Shown here one piece after another: positions 15,973 through 24,494 of a stretch of 64,000 bases of DNA. The number at the start of each line of letters is the position of its first letter. Position 1 is the stretch's first letter. The stretch spans positions 1,054,001 through 1,118,000 of the forward strand of contig NZ_VXLC01000001.1 in NCBI RefSeq assembly GCF_008704205.1, read 5' to 3'. The translations under genes and the position numbers were made by a program. The notes below the pieces were generated by a model, which was given only the letters and a program-made list of their open reading frames with translations, was not told where the DNA came from and searched no databases. The DNA comes from Nocardia colli. Its GTDB lineage: Bacteria; Actinomycetota; Actinomycetes; Mycobacteriales; Mycobacteriaceae.

Positions 15973-16649
15973 CCGAGAAGATCGCCGCGGGCAAGTTGGT
16001 TCTGGTGCGACATGGCGAGACCGAGGGCAATGTCGCGAAACTCCTCGATACGAAGGTGCCCGGCCTGCCGCTCACCGAACGCGGTGCGGCACAGGCGAAG
16101 CTGTTCGGCGAGAACCTGGTGAACCCGCCGCGCGTCCTGTTCTGCAGCGCCGCGCTGCGCGCCCGCCAGACCGCCGGTTACATCGAGGCCGCGACCGGCG
16201 TGCCCGCCACCGTCCTGGACAACGTGCAGGAGGTACAGGCGGGCGACCTGGAGGGCAAGCACAGCGAGGAAGCCCACCTGTTCTTCCAGCGGATCTACCG
16301 CGCCTGGCACAACGGCGATCTGGACGAGCGCGTCCCCGGCGGCGAATCCGGTCGTGACGTCCTGGCCCGCTTCCTGCCGGTCATCGAGGAACTCCGCGAG
16401 ACCTACCTGACGTCGGACTCCGATACCGGCGACGTCATCCTGGTAAACCATGGCGCATCAATGCGTTTGGTCTCCCGCTATCTGGCCGACGTGCTGCCGC
16501 CGTTCACCACGAACAACCACCTGGACAACACCGAGACCATCGAGTTGGTCCCGCTGCCCGACGGCACCTGGGACTGCATCCGCTGGGGCCGGTTCACGCC
16601 GCCGTTCGGCTACGACGTCGCCCCCACCGCCGACGACCCGATGGGCTGA
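15969..16649 (+). CDS. gpm2: histidine phosphatase family protein (Gpm2-like)
   Basis: A 226-residue member of the histidine phosphatase superfamily. The phosphohistidine motif is VRHGETEGN (His15), with the second basic residues in CSAALRARQTA and the distal His in LVNHGASMRLV. It is translationally coupled to pheA. The mycobacterial counterpart Rv3837c was named as a phosphoglycerate mutase, but such proteins are often general phosphatases; the substrate is not decided by sequence. Confidence 0.85.
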   Translation: MTEKIAAGKLVLVRHGETEGNVAKLLDTKVPGLPLTERGAAQAKLFGENLVNPPRVLFCSAALRARQTAGYIEAATGVPATVLDNVQEVQAGDLEGKHSEEAHLFFQRIYRAWHNGDLDERVPGGESGRDVLARFLPVIEELRETYLTSDSDTGDVILVNHGASMRLVSRYLADVLPPFTTNNHLDNTETIELVPLPDGTWDCIRWGRFTPPFGYDVAPTADDPMG

Positions 16650-16653
16650 CCGC

Positions 16654-17055
16654 TCAGCCCGGCAGTGCGCTGCCGATGCGTTCGGCGACCCGCCGCCGCA
16701 GCAGCGCGTACTCGTCGCCGCGGCGGCGCAGTGGTCCCGCCGGTCGATGCACGATCCGGCGGTTGGTGACGGTTTCCCCGAGCCGGAACTGCTCGCGGGT
16801 CAGGTCGATCTCGGTCCCGTCGGGGAGTTGATTCCACCAGTGGTATCCGCGCCGCTCGCCGTCCAGGAACACCTCGCCGAGCACCAGTTCCCCGCCGAAC
16901 ACGTCGTGCAGGACCAGCGCGGTGATATCGCAGTGCCCCCAGGCCGGATTGCCGAAATCCCATGCCGCCCTCGCCACATCGTCCGGCGAACACGTGTCGG
17001 CCGCCCAGCTGTCCCGGAGAGCCTGCTCGATCGCGGCGAACGTCGGCGAAACCAC
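16654..17055 (-). CDS. YunG-like protein
   Basis: A 133-residue protein resembling Bacillus YunG: WGHCDITALVLHDVFGG, then GYHWWNQLPDGTEIDLTREQF. The Cys of GHC, the His of HWWN and the Asp of EIDLT have the order of a papain/NlpC-like triad, so a peptidase or transferase fold is plausible, but activity of the family is not known. It converges on the phosphatase gene, with 4 bases between the stops. Confidence 0.65.
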   Translation of the reverse strand: MVSPTFAAIEQALRDSWAADTCSPDDVARAAWDFGNPAWGHCDITALVLHDVFGGELVLGEVFLDGERRGYHWWNQLPDGTEIDLTREQFRLGETVTNRRIVHRPAGPLRRRGDEYALLRRRVAERIGSALPG

Positions 17056-17124
17056 GTAACCAGCGTGCCATCTCAGCGCAGGGCATTTCGACGTTTTGCA
17101 GCAAGCTGATTTCAGCGGATCGAG

Positions 17125-17955
17125 CTAGACCTGCTCGGGCTTGCGGGGAAACTCTGCCCGCTCGGGCAGCCCACTGATCAAGTCCTGCAACGCCGTTCGC
17201 AACCGAGCGGGCGTGCCCGAGCTGAGCGACGTCCACTTGACCTCGTCGTCGGACTTGCTCGCGGTCGCGATGAACCGCCCGCCGCGCGTGTTGAACACGG
17301 CGATGTGGTTGTCGGTGACGTCGCGGGTGCCGTCGCCGTACACCACGCCGACGATCTCGGCGTGCGAGTGGATCTGCACCATCGCCGAGGCGAGGGCCTG
17401 TGCGTCGGCGGCCGGGGTGCCGACCTTGGCGAGCCGGTTGGCGGTCGCGGCCGCGTCACCGGTGTCGTCGAAGATCGGGACCAGCTGCTCGGTCGGGGCC
17501 CGCATGCCGGTCAGGTCGAGCGGATCGGCCGGGCCGAGCGCCGCGATCACCGGGCCGGGCAGGTCGTCCTGGGCCTCGTCGATCACGTAGGACTGCGGCC
17601 CGCGCAGGGCGACGGTGACAACATCGTCGCCCTTCGCGAGACACATCCGACTCGCTTGACCGTCGACGAACAGCCGTAGCGCGACCACCCAGTGCGGTCG
17701 GTACAGCGCCAGCAGCCGGTCTTCGAGTTCCTGGTGGACCACGTCACCGATCAGCAGTTCCCGATCGGTGAGCGACTGGGCGGCCACGGCCATCGCGGCA
17801 TCGTGATCGGTGACGTTGTCGTATTGCCCGCGTGCGTCCAGCACAACGGGCACCTCGTCGATCTCCAGCTTCTCCAGGAGAAACTGCATCTCGTCGAGCG
17901 ACAACACCACCGAGGCGAGCATCGACGGGCCGCGGCCCGCGCCGAGCACCGTCAC
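17125..17955 (-). CDS. espG: EspG family ESX chaperone
   Basis: A 276-residue EspG protein. EspGs are cytosolic chaperones that bind the tip of PE-PPE heterodimers and deliver them to type VII (ESX) secretion. Family features are the N-terminal LASVVLSLDEMQFLLEKL, the central EDRLLALYRPHWVVALRLF and the GVVYGDGTRDVTDNHIAVFNTRGGRF block. The GTG start overlaps the PPE stop (GTGA), so the chaperone is made with its client. The remaining ESX core genes (eccA-E, mycP, esx) are not in the window. Confidence 0.85.
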   Translation of the reverse strand: MTVLGAGRGPSMLASVVLSLDEMQFLLEKLEIDEVPVVLDARGQYDNVTDHDAAMAVAAQSLTDRELLIGDVVHQELEDRLLALYRPHWVVALRLFVDGQASRMCLAKGDDVVTVALRGPQSYVIDEAQDDLPGPVIAALGPADPLDLTGMRAPTEQLVPIFDDTGDAAATANRLAKVGTPAADAQALASAMVQIHSHAEIVGVVYGDGTRDVTDNHIAVFNTRGGRFIATASKSDDEVKWTSLSSGTPARLRTALQDLISGLPERAEFPRKPEQV

Positions 17956-19121
17956 TTAGCGGCCGTCTCGGCGCCGATCACTCCGTCGGCGGCGTAGCGG
18001 CCGTCGGTGAAGTGCTCTGCGCGCAGGTCGATCTGGTTCTTGTGCTCGGACTCGTCGTCCTCGTCGCGAACCTGGTTGCCGAGCAGCGGGCTGCCGGGCG
18101 TGTTGCTGCGCTGCACCGGCGCCGCGGTGGGCTGGCTGACCGATACGTTCTCGGCGACCGGAGCCGCGGTGGGTGCGCCACCGATCGTGCTCGACCCCCA
18201 GCCTTCGGGCAGCTTGAGCGAACCGTTGCCGACCGAGACCGAGGCGCCCGAGCCGAACGACGCGGACCGCGTGCCCGCCGACACCGCGGCCGAGGCCAGG
18301 CCCGCGCCACCGACCATGGCCGCCGGCGCCGCGCTGGTGACGCTGGGCACCGAGGCCGCGGAGGTGACGGCCGCGATCGCGTGCGAGCCGATGGTGCCGA
18401 CACCGGACACGCCGGTCGTCGCCACCGAGCCCGCGACGTTCGCCGCCTGCGTCGCCGCACTGATCACGGCGGGGTTGTTCACGAACGCGGCCGCCGTGGA
18501 GATCGCGGTCTGCACCGGATCGGCGTTGGTGGCCTGGAACGCTTGGTCGGCCTGACCGGCCTGGTCCGCGGAGCCGGCGCCGTGCGCGATGGCCGGCGGG
18601 TTGACGAACTCACCCGGCGTCAGCACCATCGCGGTGGTCGCCGCCTCGTAGGTCTCCATGGTCAGCGCGGCCCGCAGGTCGAGCGCGGCCTTGGCCGCCT
18701 CGGCCGCTTCGGAGGTGCCGTTCAGCACGCCGCCGGTCGAGTGGGCGGCGACGCGCGCCGCGTCGACGGCCGCGATCTCCGGGAGGCTGGGCATGGCGAT
18801 CGAGGCCACGGTGTAGGCGATCGCGTTGCCCGCCGCCTTCGAGCCCATGGTGGCCGCCATGACGCCCTGCTGCTCGGCCCAGCCGATGAAGCCGGTGAGC
18901 TTGGACAGCGCCGAGATGCCGTTGATGCCCTGCATGCCGACCCCGAGCTCGGCCATCACCCGGGCGACGGTCGCGGTGGCGTCCACCCAGGCGGCGGTGA
19001 GTCCGCCCCACGCGGTCGCCGCGGCCGAGATCGGCACGGCGTGTGCGCCCGCGTTGAGCGCGATCGAGTTTCCTTCTGCCATGCGGGGCAGCCAGAACAC
19101 CCCGGTGATTCCTGCGGTCAT
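17952..19121 (-). CDS. PPE family protein
   Basis: A 389-residue PPE-type ESX substrate. The helical PPE domain occupies about residues 1-180 (VFWLPRMAEGNS, AATAWGGLTAAW, GWAEQQGV); the Pro-Pro-Glu itself is replaced by LPRM, as seen in divergent non-mycobacterial members. The rest is an Ala/Ser/Thr/Val-rich domain and an acidic tail. ATG at 19121 has GGGGAGAA just upstream; the longer frame upstream overlaps the PE gene and is not used. It lies between PE and espG on one strand. Host interaction or outer-membrane role is only inference. Confidence 0.82.
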   Translation of the reverse strand: MTAGITGVFWLPRMAEGNSIALNAGAHAVPISAAATAWGGLTAAWVDATATVARVMAELGVGMQGINGISALSKLTGFIGWAEQQGVMAATMGSKAAGNAIAYTVASIAMPSLPEIAAVDAARVAAHSTGGVLNGTSEAAEAAKAALDLRAALTMETYEAATTAMVLTPGEFVNPPAIAHGAGSADQAGQADQAFQATNADPVQTAISTAAAFVNNPAVISAATQAANVAGSVATTGVSGVGTIGSHAIAAVTSAASVPSVTSAAPAAMVGGAGLASAAVSAGTRSASFGSGASVSVGNGSLKLPEGWGSSTIGGAPTAAPVAENVSVSQPTAAPVQRSNTPGSPLLGNQVRDEDDESEHKNQIDLRAEHFTDGRYAADGVIGAETAAK

Positions 19122-19164
19122 GCTTTCTCCCCTTGCTCGTGCTTGTTGCTGTGCCCGCAGGCGT

Positions 19165-19485
19165 TTAAGCGATTGTTCCGCTGATGGCGTTGACGACGGT
19201 CGCCCGCGCGACGTCCTCGCCGATGTGGGTGACGAGCTGGCTGCGCAGCGTCGCGGCGGCGTGGTGCAGTTCCAGGATCCCCTGCGCGACTGCCTGGTCA
19301 TGCGTCATCGCGCCCCGGTTGAGGTGGTTCGCGGCATGCAGTGACACCTCGTCGACCCCGGAGGGGACGACATGCGTCGCGGGCGCGGTCAACGCGGCGG
19401 CGGCAGCCAGCCGCTCGGCGAGTAGATCCAGCTCGGCGGCAGCAGCGAGGACGACTTCGGGTTGTACTAGTACGTGGCCAACCAT
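19165..19485 (-). CDS. PE family protein
   Basis: A 106-residue PE-domain protein of the size of a lone PE module. It shows the two-helix pattern VQPEVVLAAAAELDLLAERLAA, a turn VVPSGVDEVS, then a second helix through HDQAVAQGILELHHAAATLRSQ. AAGGAG is 8 bases before the ATG. I do not see the canonical YxxxD/E secretion signal after the second helix (HHAAATLRS occupies its place). It pairs with the downstream PPE protein, 43 bases away. Confidence 0.82.
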   Translation of the reverse strand: MVGHVLVQPEVVLAAAAELDLLAERLAAAAALTAPATHVVPSGVDEVSLHAANHLNRGAMTHDQAVAQGILELHHAAATLRSQLVTHIGEDVARATVVNAISGTIA

Positions 19486-19644
19486 GACTCGACTCCTTCT
19501 AGTGGCGGCGATGGGGCGGAACCATGAGAATTCCCCCTTCGAGTGATAGGACGCGACAGCAAAGCGATCGGTTCCATCGAATCCCCTAAAGTTTCTTCCT
19601 GTCTCACCCCAACTGCAACCGCACTCATACAGCTGGGGTAAAGA

Positions 19645-19995
19645 CTAGCCCCATCCCAGCTGATGCAGGCGGTCTTCGTCAATGCCGAAATAGTGTGCGA
19701 TCTCATGGATCACGGTGATTGCCACCTCTTCCACCACTTCGGCCTCGTCCGCGCAGATGGCCAGGATGGATTCGCGATAGATCGTCACCGTGTCCGGCAA
19801 TGTGCCGCCGTAGTGGCTGTCCCGCTCGGTCAGCGCGACGCCGTGATACAGCCCGAGTAAATGTGGATCCTCCGGATTGCGAGGTTCGATCAGCACGACC
19901 ACGTTATCGATGGCTCGGGCCAACTCCGGTGGAATGCGGTCGAGCGCGTCGCCGACCAGTTCCTCGAACCGCTCCTCGGACATGGAGACCGACAT
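19645..19995 (-). CDS. zincin-like metallopeptidase family protein
   Basis: A 116-residue protein of the short actinobacterial zincin family (DUF1025-like). The zinc motif HEIAHYFGIDEDRLHQLGW near the C-terminus gives two His and the catalytic Glu, with a downstream acidic ligand candidate. There is no signal peptide. It starts 9 bases after the septum-formation gene ends, hence is probably co-transcribed, as M. tuberculosis Rv3835-Rv3836. The ATG at 19983 is an alternative start. Substrate unknown. Confidence 0.85.
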   Translation of the reverse strand: MSVSMSEERFEELVGDALDRIPPELARAIDNVVVLIEPRNPEDPHLLGLYHGVALTERDSHYGGTLPDTVTIYRESILAICADEAEVVEEVAITVIHEIAHYFGIDEDRLHQLGWG

Positions 19996-20004
19996 CGTCG
20001 CGAA

Positions 20005-21135
20005 CTACCTCGGCTGCGGCGGCAGCGGCGCGGCGCCGGGCAGCGGCGTCGGGGTGGAGCGCCCGGTGTTCGGCGGCGGCTGCGGGGCCTGGCCGTTGAT
20101 CAGGATGTCGCCCTTAGCGGAACCGGTGATCGGCGCGAACCCCTCCCGGTCCGCCCCCTTGCCGACCATGCAGTCCAGCTTGCGGCTGCCCGCCAGCCAG
20201 CTGCGCGCGTCCAGGTAGTCGAAGAACAGGGTCAGCGTCTTGTTCTTGATCACGTCGGGCCCGCCGAGATAGTCCGACGAGGTCCGCGCGCATTCGTCCT
20301 CGACGAACTTGTCCTGCTCCTCCTTGGCCGGCGGGCCGCCCTGGAATCGCTGGCCGAGGTCGATGGTGGAGACGACCTCCACCGAGTGCGCCTGCCCGCA
20401 ATCCACCGGATCGGTGGGCAGGTTCTGATTGATGCCCAGGCACACGCCCGGCCCGTACACCTTGGACTGATCGTGGTCGGCGGCGCTGCCCACCGAGGCC
20501 GGCGTGCCCGCGCTGGCCGCGTACTGCAACCCGCAGCGCAACGTGCGATCACCGTGCTGCCAGCCGTCCGGGCTCGGATACATCAGCCCGACGATGTAGC
20601 GGCCGCGCGGATCGAACTTCCCGCCCAGGTACTGCTGCACCGCGGGCACGCAGTGCTCTTCCTTCAGCTCGGTCAGGCGCAGCGAGTCCGGAAACCGCGA
20701 CCCCGGCCCGAATTCCTTGCCCGGGTATTTGCTCATGTCGACATCCGCCGCGACCTCGAACATGTGCTTGCTGTCGCAGCGCACCTTGGCCAGATCGGAG
20801 TGGTCCGGCTTGGCCCAGCTCAGGCAGTCGCCCTTGACCGCGGTGCCGAATTCCTTGTCCACGATCGGCTCACCGGGCGAGCCCGGCGTGTGCGCCGCGA
20901 CCTTGTTGTTGTCGAATCCGGTCACGAACAACGTCACCAGCGCGGCGATCACGGCGCCCGCCGCCACCAGCAGCAGACCCCAGCGCAGGGTCGGCGCGGG
21001 CAGCGGGACATCGCCGCTGAACCAGCCGCGAACCGTGTCGAGTGGCCGCCGCACCGCGCCGGTGCGCGTCGGCAGGCCGCGCTTGGTCAGCCGGCTCGCG
21101 GGCTCTGGCTTGGGTGCATGATCGGAGGAGGACAT
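20005..21135 (-). CDS. septum formation family membrane protein
   Basis: A 376-residue single-pass membrane protein: about 48 basic cytosolic residues, a helix (WGLLLVAAGAVIAALVTLFV), then an extracellular Septum_form-type domain with paired cysteines (GDCLSW, VRCDSKH, EEHCVP, LRCGLQ, GVCLG, VDCGQAHSVEV, DECAR, LDCMVG), likely four disulfides, and a Pro-rich tail. It matches the position and orientation of Rv3835 next to serS. A role at the septum is only suggested by the family name. Confidence 0.82.
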   Translation of the reverse strand: MSSSDHAPKPEPASRLTKRGLPTRTGAVRRPLDTVRGWFSGDVPLPAPTLRWGLLLVAAGAVIAALVTLFVTGFDNNKVAAHTPGSPGEPIVDKEFGTAVKGDCLSWAKPDHSDLAKVRCDSKHMFEVAADVDMSKYPGKEFGPGSRFPDSLRLTELKEEHCVPAVQQYLGGKFDPRGRYIVGLMYPSPDGWQHGDRTLRCGLQYAASAGTPASVGSAADHDQSKVYGPGVCLGINQNLPTDPVDCGQAHSVEVVSTIDLGQRFQGGPPAKEEQDKFVEDECARTSSDYLGGPDVIKNKTLTLFFDYLDARSWLAGSRKLDCMVGKGADREGFAPITGSAKGDILINGQAPQPPPNTGRSTPTPLPGAAPLPPQPR

Positions 21136-21203
21136 CGCGATCCATCATGGCAGTCTCCGCGCCGCGGTGCCACGACCTGCTCTGATCAGCTCTTTTCGCC
21201 GGG

Positions 21204-22904
21204 CTAACCGCGGAACGCGGAGACGAAGATGCCGGGGATCCGGGCCGGGTTGCCGCTGGCGTAGAACTCGGTCAGCTTGCGCCCGGTCACCGCCGCCGCG
21301 GCATTGCCGACGAACCACGGCGGTTTCGGCGACAACGCCGGCTCACCGCGCAACACCGAGCGCGGTGCGGGGCGGAACGGACCGCGCACCACCGTGCGTT
21401 CCACATCGTCGAGCAGAAAAGCGTTGTGCACCACGCCGATTCCGCTTTGCACATCGTCGAGTGTGTGCCCGGGGAAAGCGCCCCAGGATGCGCGCGGGGC
21501 GAGAAAGGCGAGCCCGGTCCACGCATTCACCGCGATCGCGCCATAACGTAGCCGCTCGATAGCGCGATCGAACCCGATGCCGAGCTTGCGAATGGTCGCC
21601 GGATGGGCGAGCACGTTGGCGCCGAGCGTCCCGGTCAGTTCATTGTTCGCGAAATCGACCGCCTGTTGCAGGAATTCACCGCCCGCATAAGGCAGTTCGA
21701 CCACGCCGAGCACGGGCGAGAAATATTCGGTGCGCAACAGCGGCGTATCGGTGAGCGGTAACTGCTCCACCAGTACCCGCCCCGAGCCGAGCTGATCGGC
21801 GTCCGGATAGGCGGCCACCGCGTCGGCGACCCGCGCGTCGCTCCCCGGGTAATAGGCGGGTCGCTGCGGCGCCTGCGCGAGCGCGGTGCGCAGCTCGGCC
21901 AGGAACTTGTCCTTGAGTTCCCAGTCCTTGCTGATCACGATCGCCTGTGCGGCGACACAGTTGTAGCCGCCGTTGTGCAGCCGCTGGGTGGCCACGTGCT
22001 CGGCCTGATACCGCAGATCGGCGTCGGACCAGTCGCCGGGGACCACGATGGTCGGCGACACCCCGCCGAGCTCGCTGGTGATCGGCTTGTCCAGCACCGG
22101 CCGCTTGTCCTGCTTGCGTTCCAGCCCCTCCGGGCCAGGTCCCCACACGATCGCGTCGTGCGTCTGCGCGCTGCCGGTCATGTGCACATGCGCGACGTCC
22201 GGGTGATGCACCAGGTAACTGCCGGTTTCCGCGCCGCCGGTCACCACCCGCAGCACGCCCAGCTCGCACAGCGGCGCGAACACCATCTCGAACACCGTGT
22301 AGAGCGGATCGGTGATCGGGTTCAGCTTCAGCACCACCACCCGGTTGTGCGCGTACAGCTCGTACAACGCGTCCAGCGGCGGAATAGAGGTGATGTTGCC
22401 CGCGCCGAGCACCACCCCGATGCCGCCGGTCGCGGTCGGATCGAGCTGCGCGAGCCCGGCCCGCCGCCGCGCGGTCGCGGCGTCGACGCCGGGCCGCAGC
22501 CACACCTCGCCGTGAAAACCGTTGAGCAGCAGCCGGTCGTAGGTGCTCAGCGGCAGGATCGGCACCGCGACCCGATTGCCGGGCGCATCCTTGATCGACA
22601 CCCCGTCGAGCGGACTGCGCCCGTCCTCCAGCGCGGCCAGCGTCGCCGACAGCGCGGCGGTGGCCTGCAACATGGTCAGCGGCCCGGACATCCATTCCTC
22701 GCCGACCAGCGGCGAGTCCGCGTCCAGCCGCTTGATCGTCCGGGCGGCCCGCACCCAGTCGTCGGCGAAGCGGCCGGTCCGCGCGTGCAGGTCGTCGAGG
22801 AGCTCCCGGCGGCGGCGCAGCGGGGTCTGTGCCCACACCTTCTCGCCCGCGGTCAGCTCGGCCAGTGCTTCATCGATCGCTGATTCGTCGAAAGTTGTGC
22901 CCAC
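21204..22904 (-). CDS. aldehyde dehydrogenase family protein
   Basis: A 566-residue NAD(P)-dependent aldehyde dehydrogenase. The fold is recognisable from the GAGNITSIPPLDALYELY nucleotide-loop region, VLKLNPITDP, the ELGGVSP Glu motif, and NGGYNCVAAQ with the catalytic Cys; EYFSPVLGVVELP marks the C-terminal oligomerisation part. It is longer than classical ALDHs (about 480-500). The GTG at 22904 is chosen because it follows CATAGT by 6 bases; the longer frame upstream runs against the serS promoter. It is divergent from serS. Substrate unknown. Confidence 0.82.
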   Translation of the reverse strand: MGTTFDESAIDEALAELTAGEKVWAQTPLRRRRELLDDLHARTGRFADDWVRAARTIKRLDADSPLVGEEWMSGPLTMLQATAALSATLAALEDGRSPLDGVSIKDAPGNRVAVPILPLSTYDRLLLNGFHGEVWLRPGVDAATARRRAGLAQLDPTATGGIGVVLGAGNITSIPPLDALYELYAHNRVVVLKLNPITDPLYTVFEMVFAPLCELGVLRVVTGGAETGSYLVHHPDVAHVHMTGSAQTHDAIVWGPGPEGLERKQDKRPVLDKPITSELGGVSPTIVVPGDWSDADLRYQAEHVATQRLHNGGYNCVAAQAIVISKDWELKDKFLAELRTALAQAPQRPAYYPGSDARVADAVAAYPDADQLGSGRVLVEQLPLTDTPLLRTEYFSPVLGVVELPYAGGEFLQQAVDFANNELTGTLGANVLAHPATIRKLGIGFDRAIERLRYGAIAVNAWTGLAFLAPRASWGAFPGHTLDDVQSGIGVVHNAFLLDDVERTVVRGPFRPAPRSVLRGEPALSPKPPWFVGNAAAAVTGRKLTEFYASGNPARIPGIFVSAFRG

Positions 22905-22996
22905 AAGCCAACTATGCGCGCGCCGTCGGCCGAGTGCTCCGCATCCAGGGATATCGGGGTGAAACGGTAATAGCCGGACCACTAGGCTGAGGCCCC

Positions 22997-24259
22997 ATGA
23001 TCGACCTCCGATTCCTGCGGGACAACCCCGACGCGGTCCGTGCCTCGCAGCGCGCCCGTGGCGAAGACCCCGCCCTCGTCGATGCCCTGCTCGAGGCGGA
23101 CGTGGCCCGCCGCGCGGCCGTCGCCACCGCCGACAACCTGCGCGCCGAGCACAAGGCGATGGGCAAGCTGATCGGCAAGGCGAGCAAGGACGAGCGATCC
23201 GCGCTGCTCGCGCAGGCGCAGGAGATGTCGGTCAAGGTCAAGGAGGCCGAGGTCGCGCAACACGCCGCCGACGCCGATATGGACGCCGCGCACCGCGCCA
23301 TCTCGAACGTGGTGCAGGACGGCGCGCCGGCCGGCGGCGAGGCCGACTTCGTCGTGCTCGAAACCGTAGGGAAACCAACGGAATTCGATTTCGAGCCGAA
23401 AGACCACCTGGACCTCAGCGAGTCGCTCGGCCTGATCGACATGGAACGCGGCGCGAAGGTCTCCGGCGCCCGCTTCTACTTCATGACCGGCTACGGTGCC
23501 CTGCTGCAGCTCGGTTTGCTGCAGCTCGCGGCGCAGAAGGCCGTGGCCAACGGCTTCACCATGATGATCCCGCCGGTGCTGGTCCGCCCGGAGATCATGG
23601 CGGGCACCGGTTTCCTCGGGCAGCACGCCTCGGAGGTCTACCGGCTCGCCGAGGAGGACCTCTACCTGGTCGGCACCTCGGAGGTGCCGCTGGCCGGCTA
23701 CCACTCCGACGAGATCCTCGACCTGAGCGACGGCCCGAAGCGCTACGCCGGCTGGTCGTCGTGCTTCCGCCGCGAGGCCGGTAGCTACGGCAAGGACACC
23801 AGGGGCATCATCCGGGTGCACCAGTTCGACAAGGTGGAGATGTTCGTCTTCACCACGCCCGAACAGGCCGACGCCGAACACCAGCGGCTGCTCGGCTGGG
23901 AGCGGGACATGCTCGCGGCTGTCGAGGTCCCTTACCGGGTCATCGACGTTGCCGCGGGCGATCTCGGCAGCTCGGCCGCGCGCAAATTCGACTGCGAGGC
24001 CTGGGTGCCGACCCAGCAGACCTACCGGGAACTCACCTCGACCTCGAACTGCACCACCTTCCAGGCCCGTCGCCTGTCCGTGCGTTACCGCGACGAGAAC
24101 GGAAAGCCGCAGATCGCAGCGACTTTGAACGGCACGCTCGCGACCACCCGCTGGATCGTGGCCATCCTGGAGAACAACCAGCAGGCCGACGGCTCGGTGC
24201 GGGTGCCAGCGGCGCTGGTTCCGTTCGTCGGCACCGAGGTGCTGACGCCGCCGAAGTAG
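22997..24259 (+). CDS. serS: seryl-tRNA synthetase
   Basis: A 420-residue class II seryl-tRNA synthetase that charges tRNA-Ser (and selenocysteine tRNA where present). The N-terminal antiparallel coiled-coil arm spans about residues 27-105; motif 2 is [14 protein letters not shown] at about 256 with [10 protein letters not shown] following, and motif 3 is near [24 protein letters not shown] lies 8 bases before the ATG, so the message is likely leaderless. A strong hairpin follows the stop. Position corresponds to Rv3834c. Confidence 0.97.
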   Translation: MIDLRFLRDNPDAVRASQRARGEDPALVDALLEADVARRAAVATADNLRAEHKAMGKLIGKASKDERSALLAQAQEMSVKVKEAEVAQHAADADMDAAHRAISNVVQDGAPAGGEADFVVLETVGKPTEFDFEPKDHLDLSESLGLIDMERGAKVSGARFYFMTGYGALLQLGLLQLAAQKAVANGFTMMIPPVLVRPEIMAGTGFLGQHASEVYRLAEEDLYLVGTSEVPLAGYHSDEILDLSDGPKRYAGWSSCFRREAGSYGKDTRGIIRVHQFDKVEMFVFTTPEQADAEHQRLLGWERDMLAAVEVPYRVIDVAAGDLGSSAARKFDCEAWVPTQQTYRELTSTSNCTTFQARRLSVRYRDENGKPQIAATLNGTLATTRWIVAILENNQQADGSVRVPAALVPFVGTEVLTPPK

Positions 24260-24284
24260 GCGAACTCCCGCCCGCACGTCATCC

Positions 24285-24329
24285 GGCGAACCGCGGACAC
24301 TCGCTCGTCCGAACTGCCCGCGGTTCGCC
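24285..24329 (+). terminator. serS terminator hairpin
   Basis: A perfect 12-bp stem GGCGAACCGCGG / CCGCGGTTCGCC with a 21-base loop, 25 bases after the serS stop; no U-run. Confidence 0.65.
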
Positions 24330-24494
24330 TCTAGCCTTGGCGTGCCCCGGTCGGCGAATGTCGGATGTGGGCCGCCGTGGCCAAGTCGTGTTGGCTACCC
24401 GAATGTTTCGCGAAGATGAATAGCCACCGGTTCGCCATGCCGGATTCACGGGATGTGGCAACCGCCGGGATTCGTTGTGTCTAGGCTATTGTCC

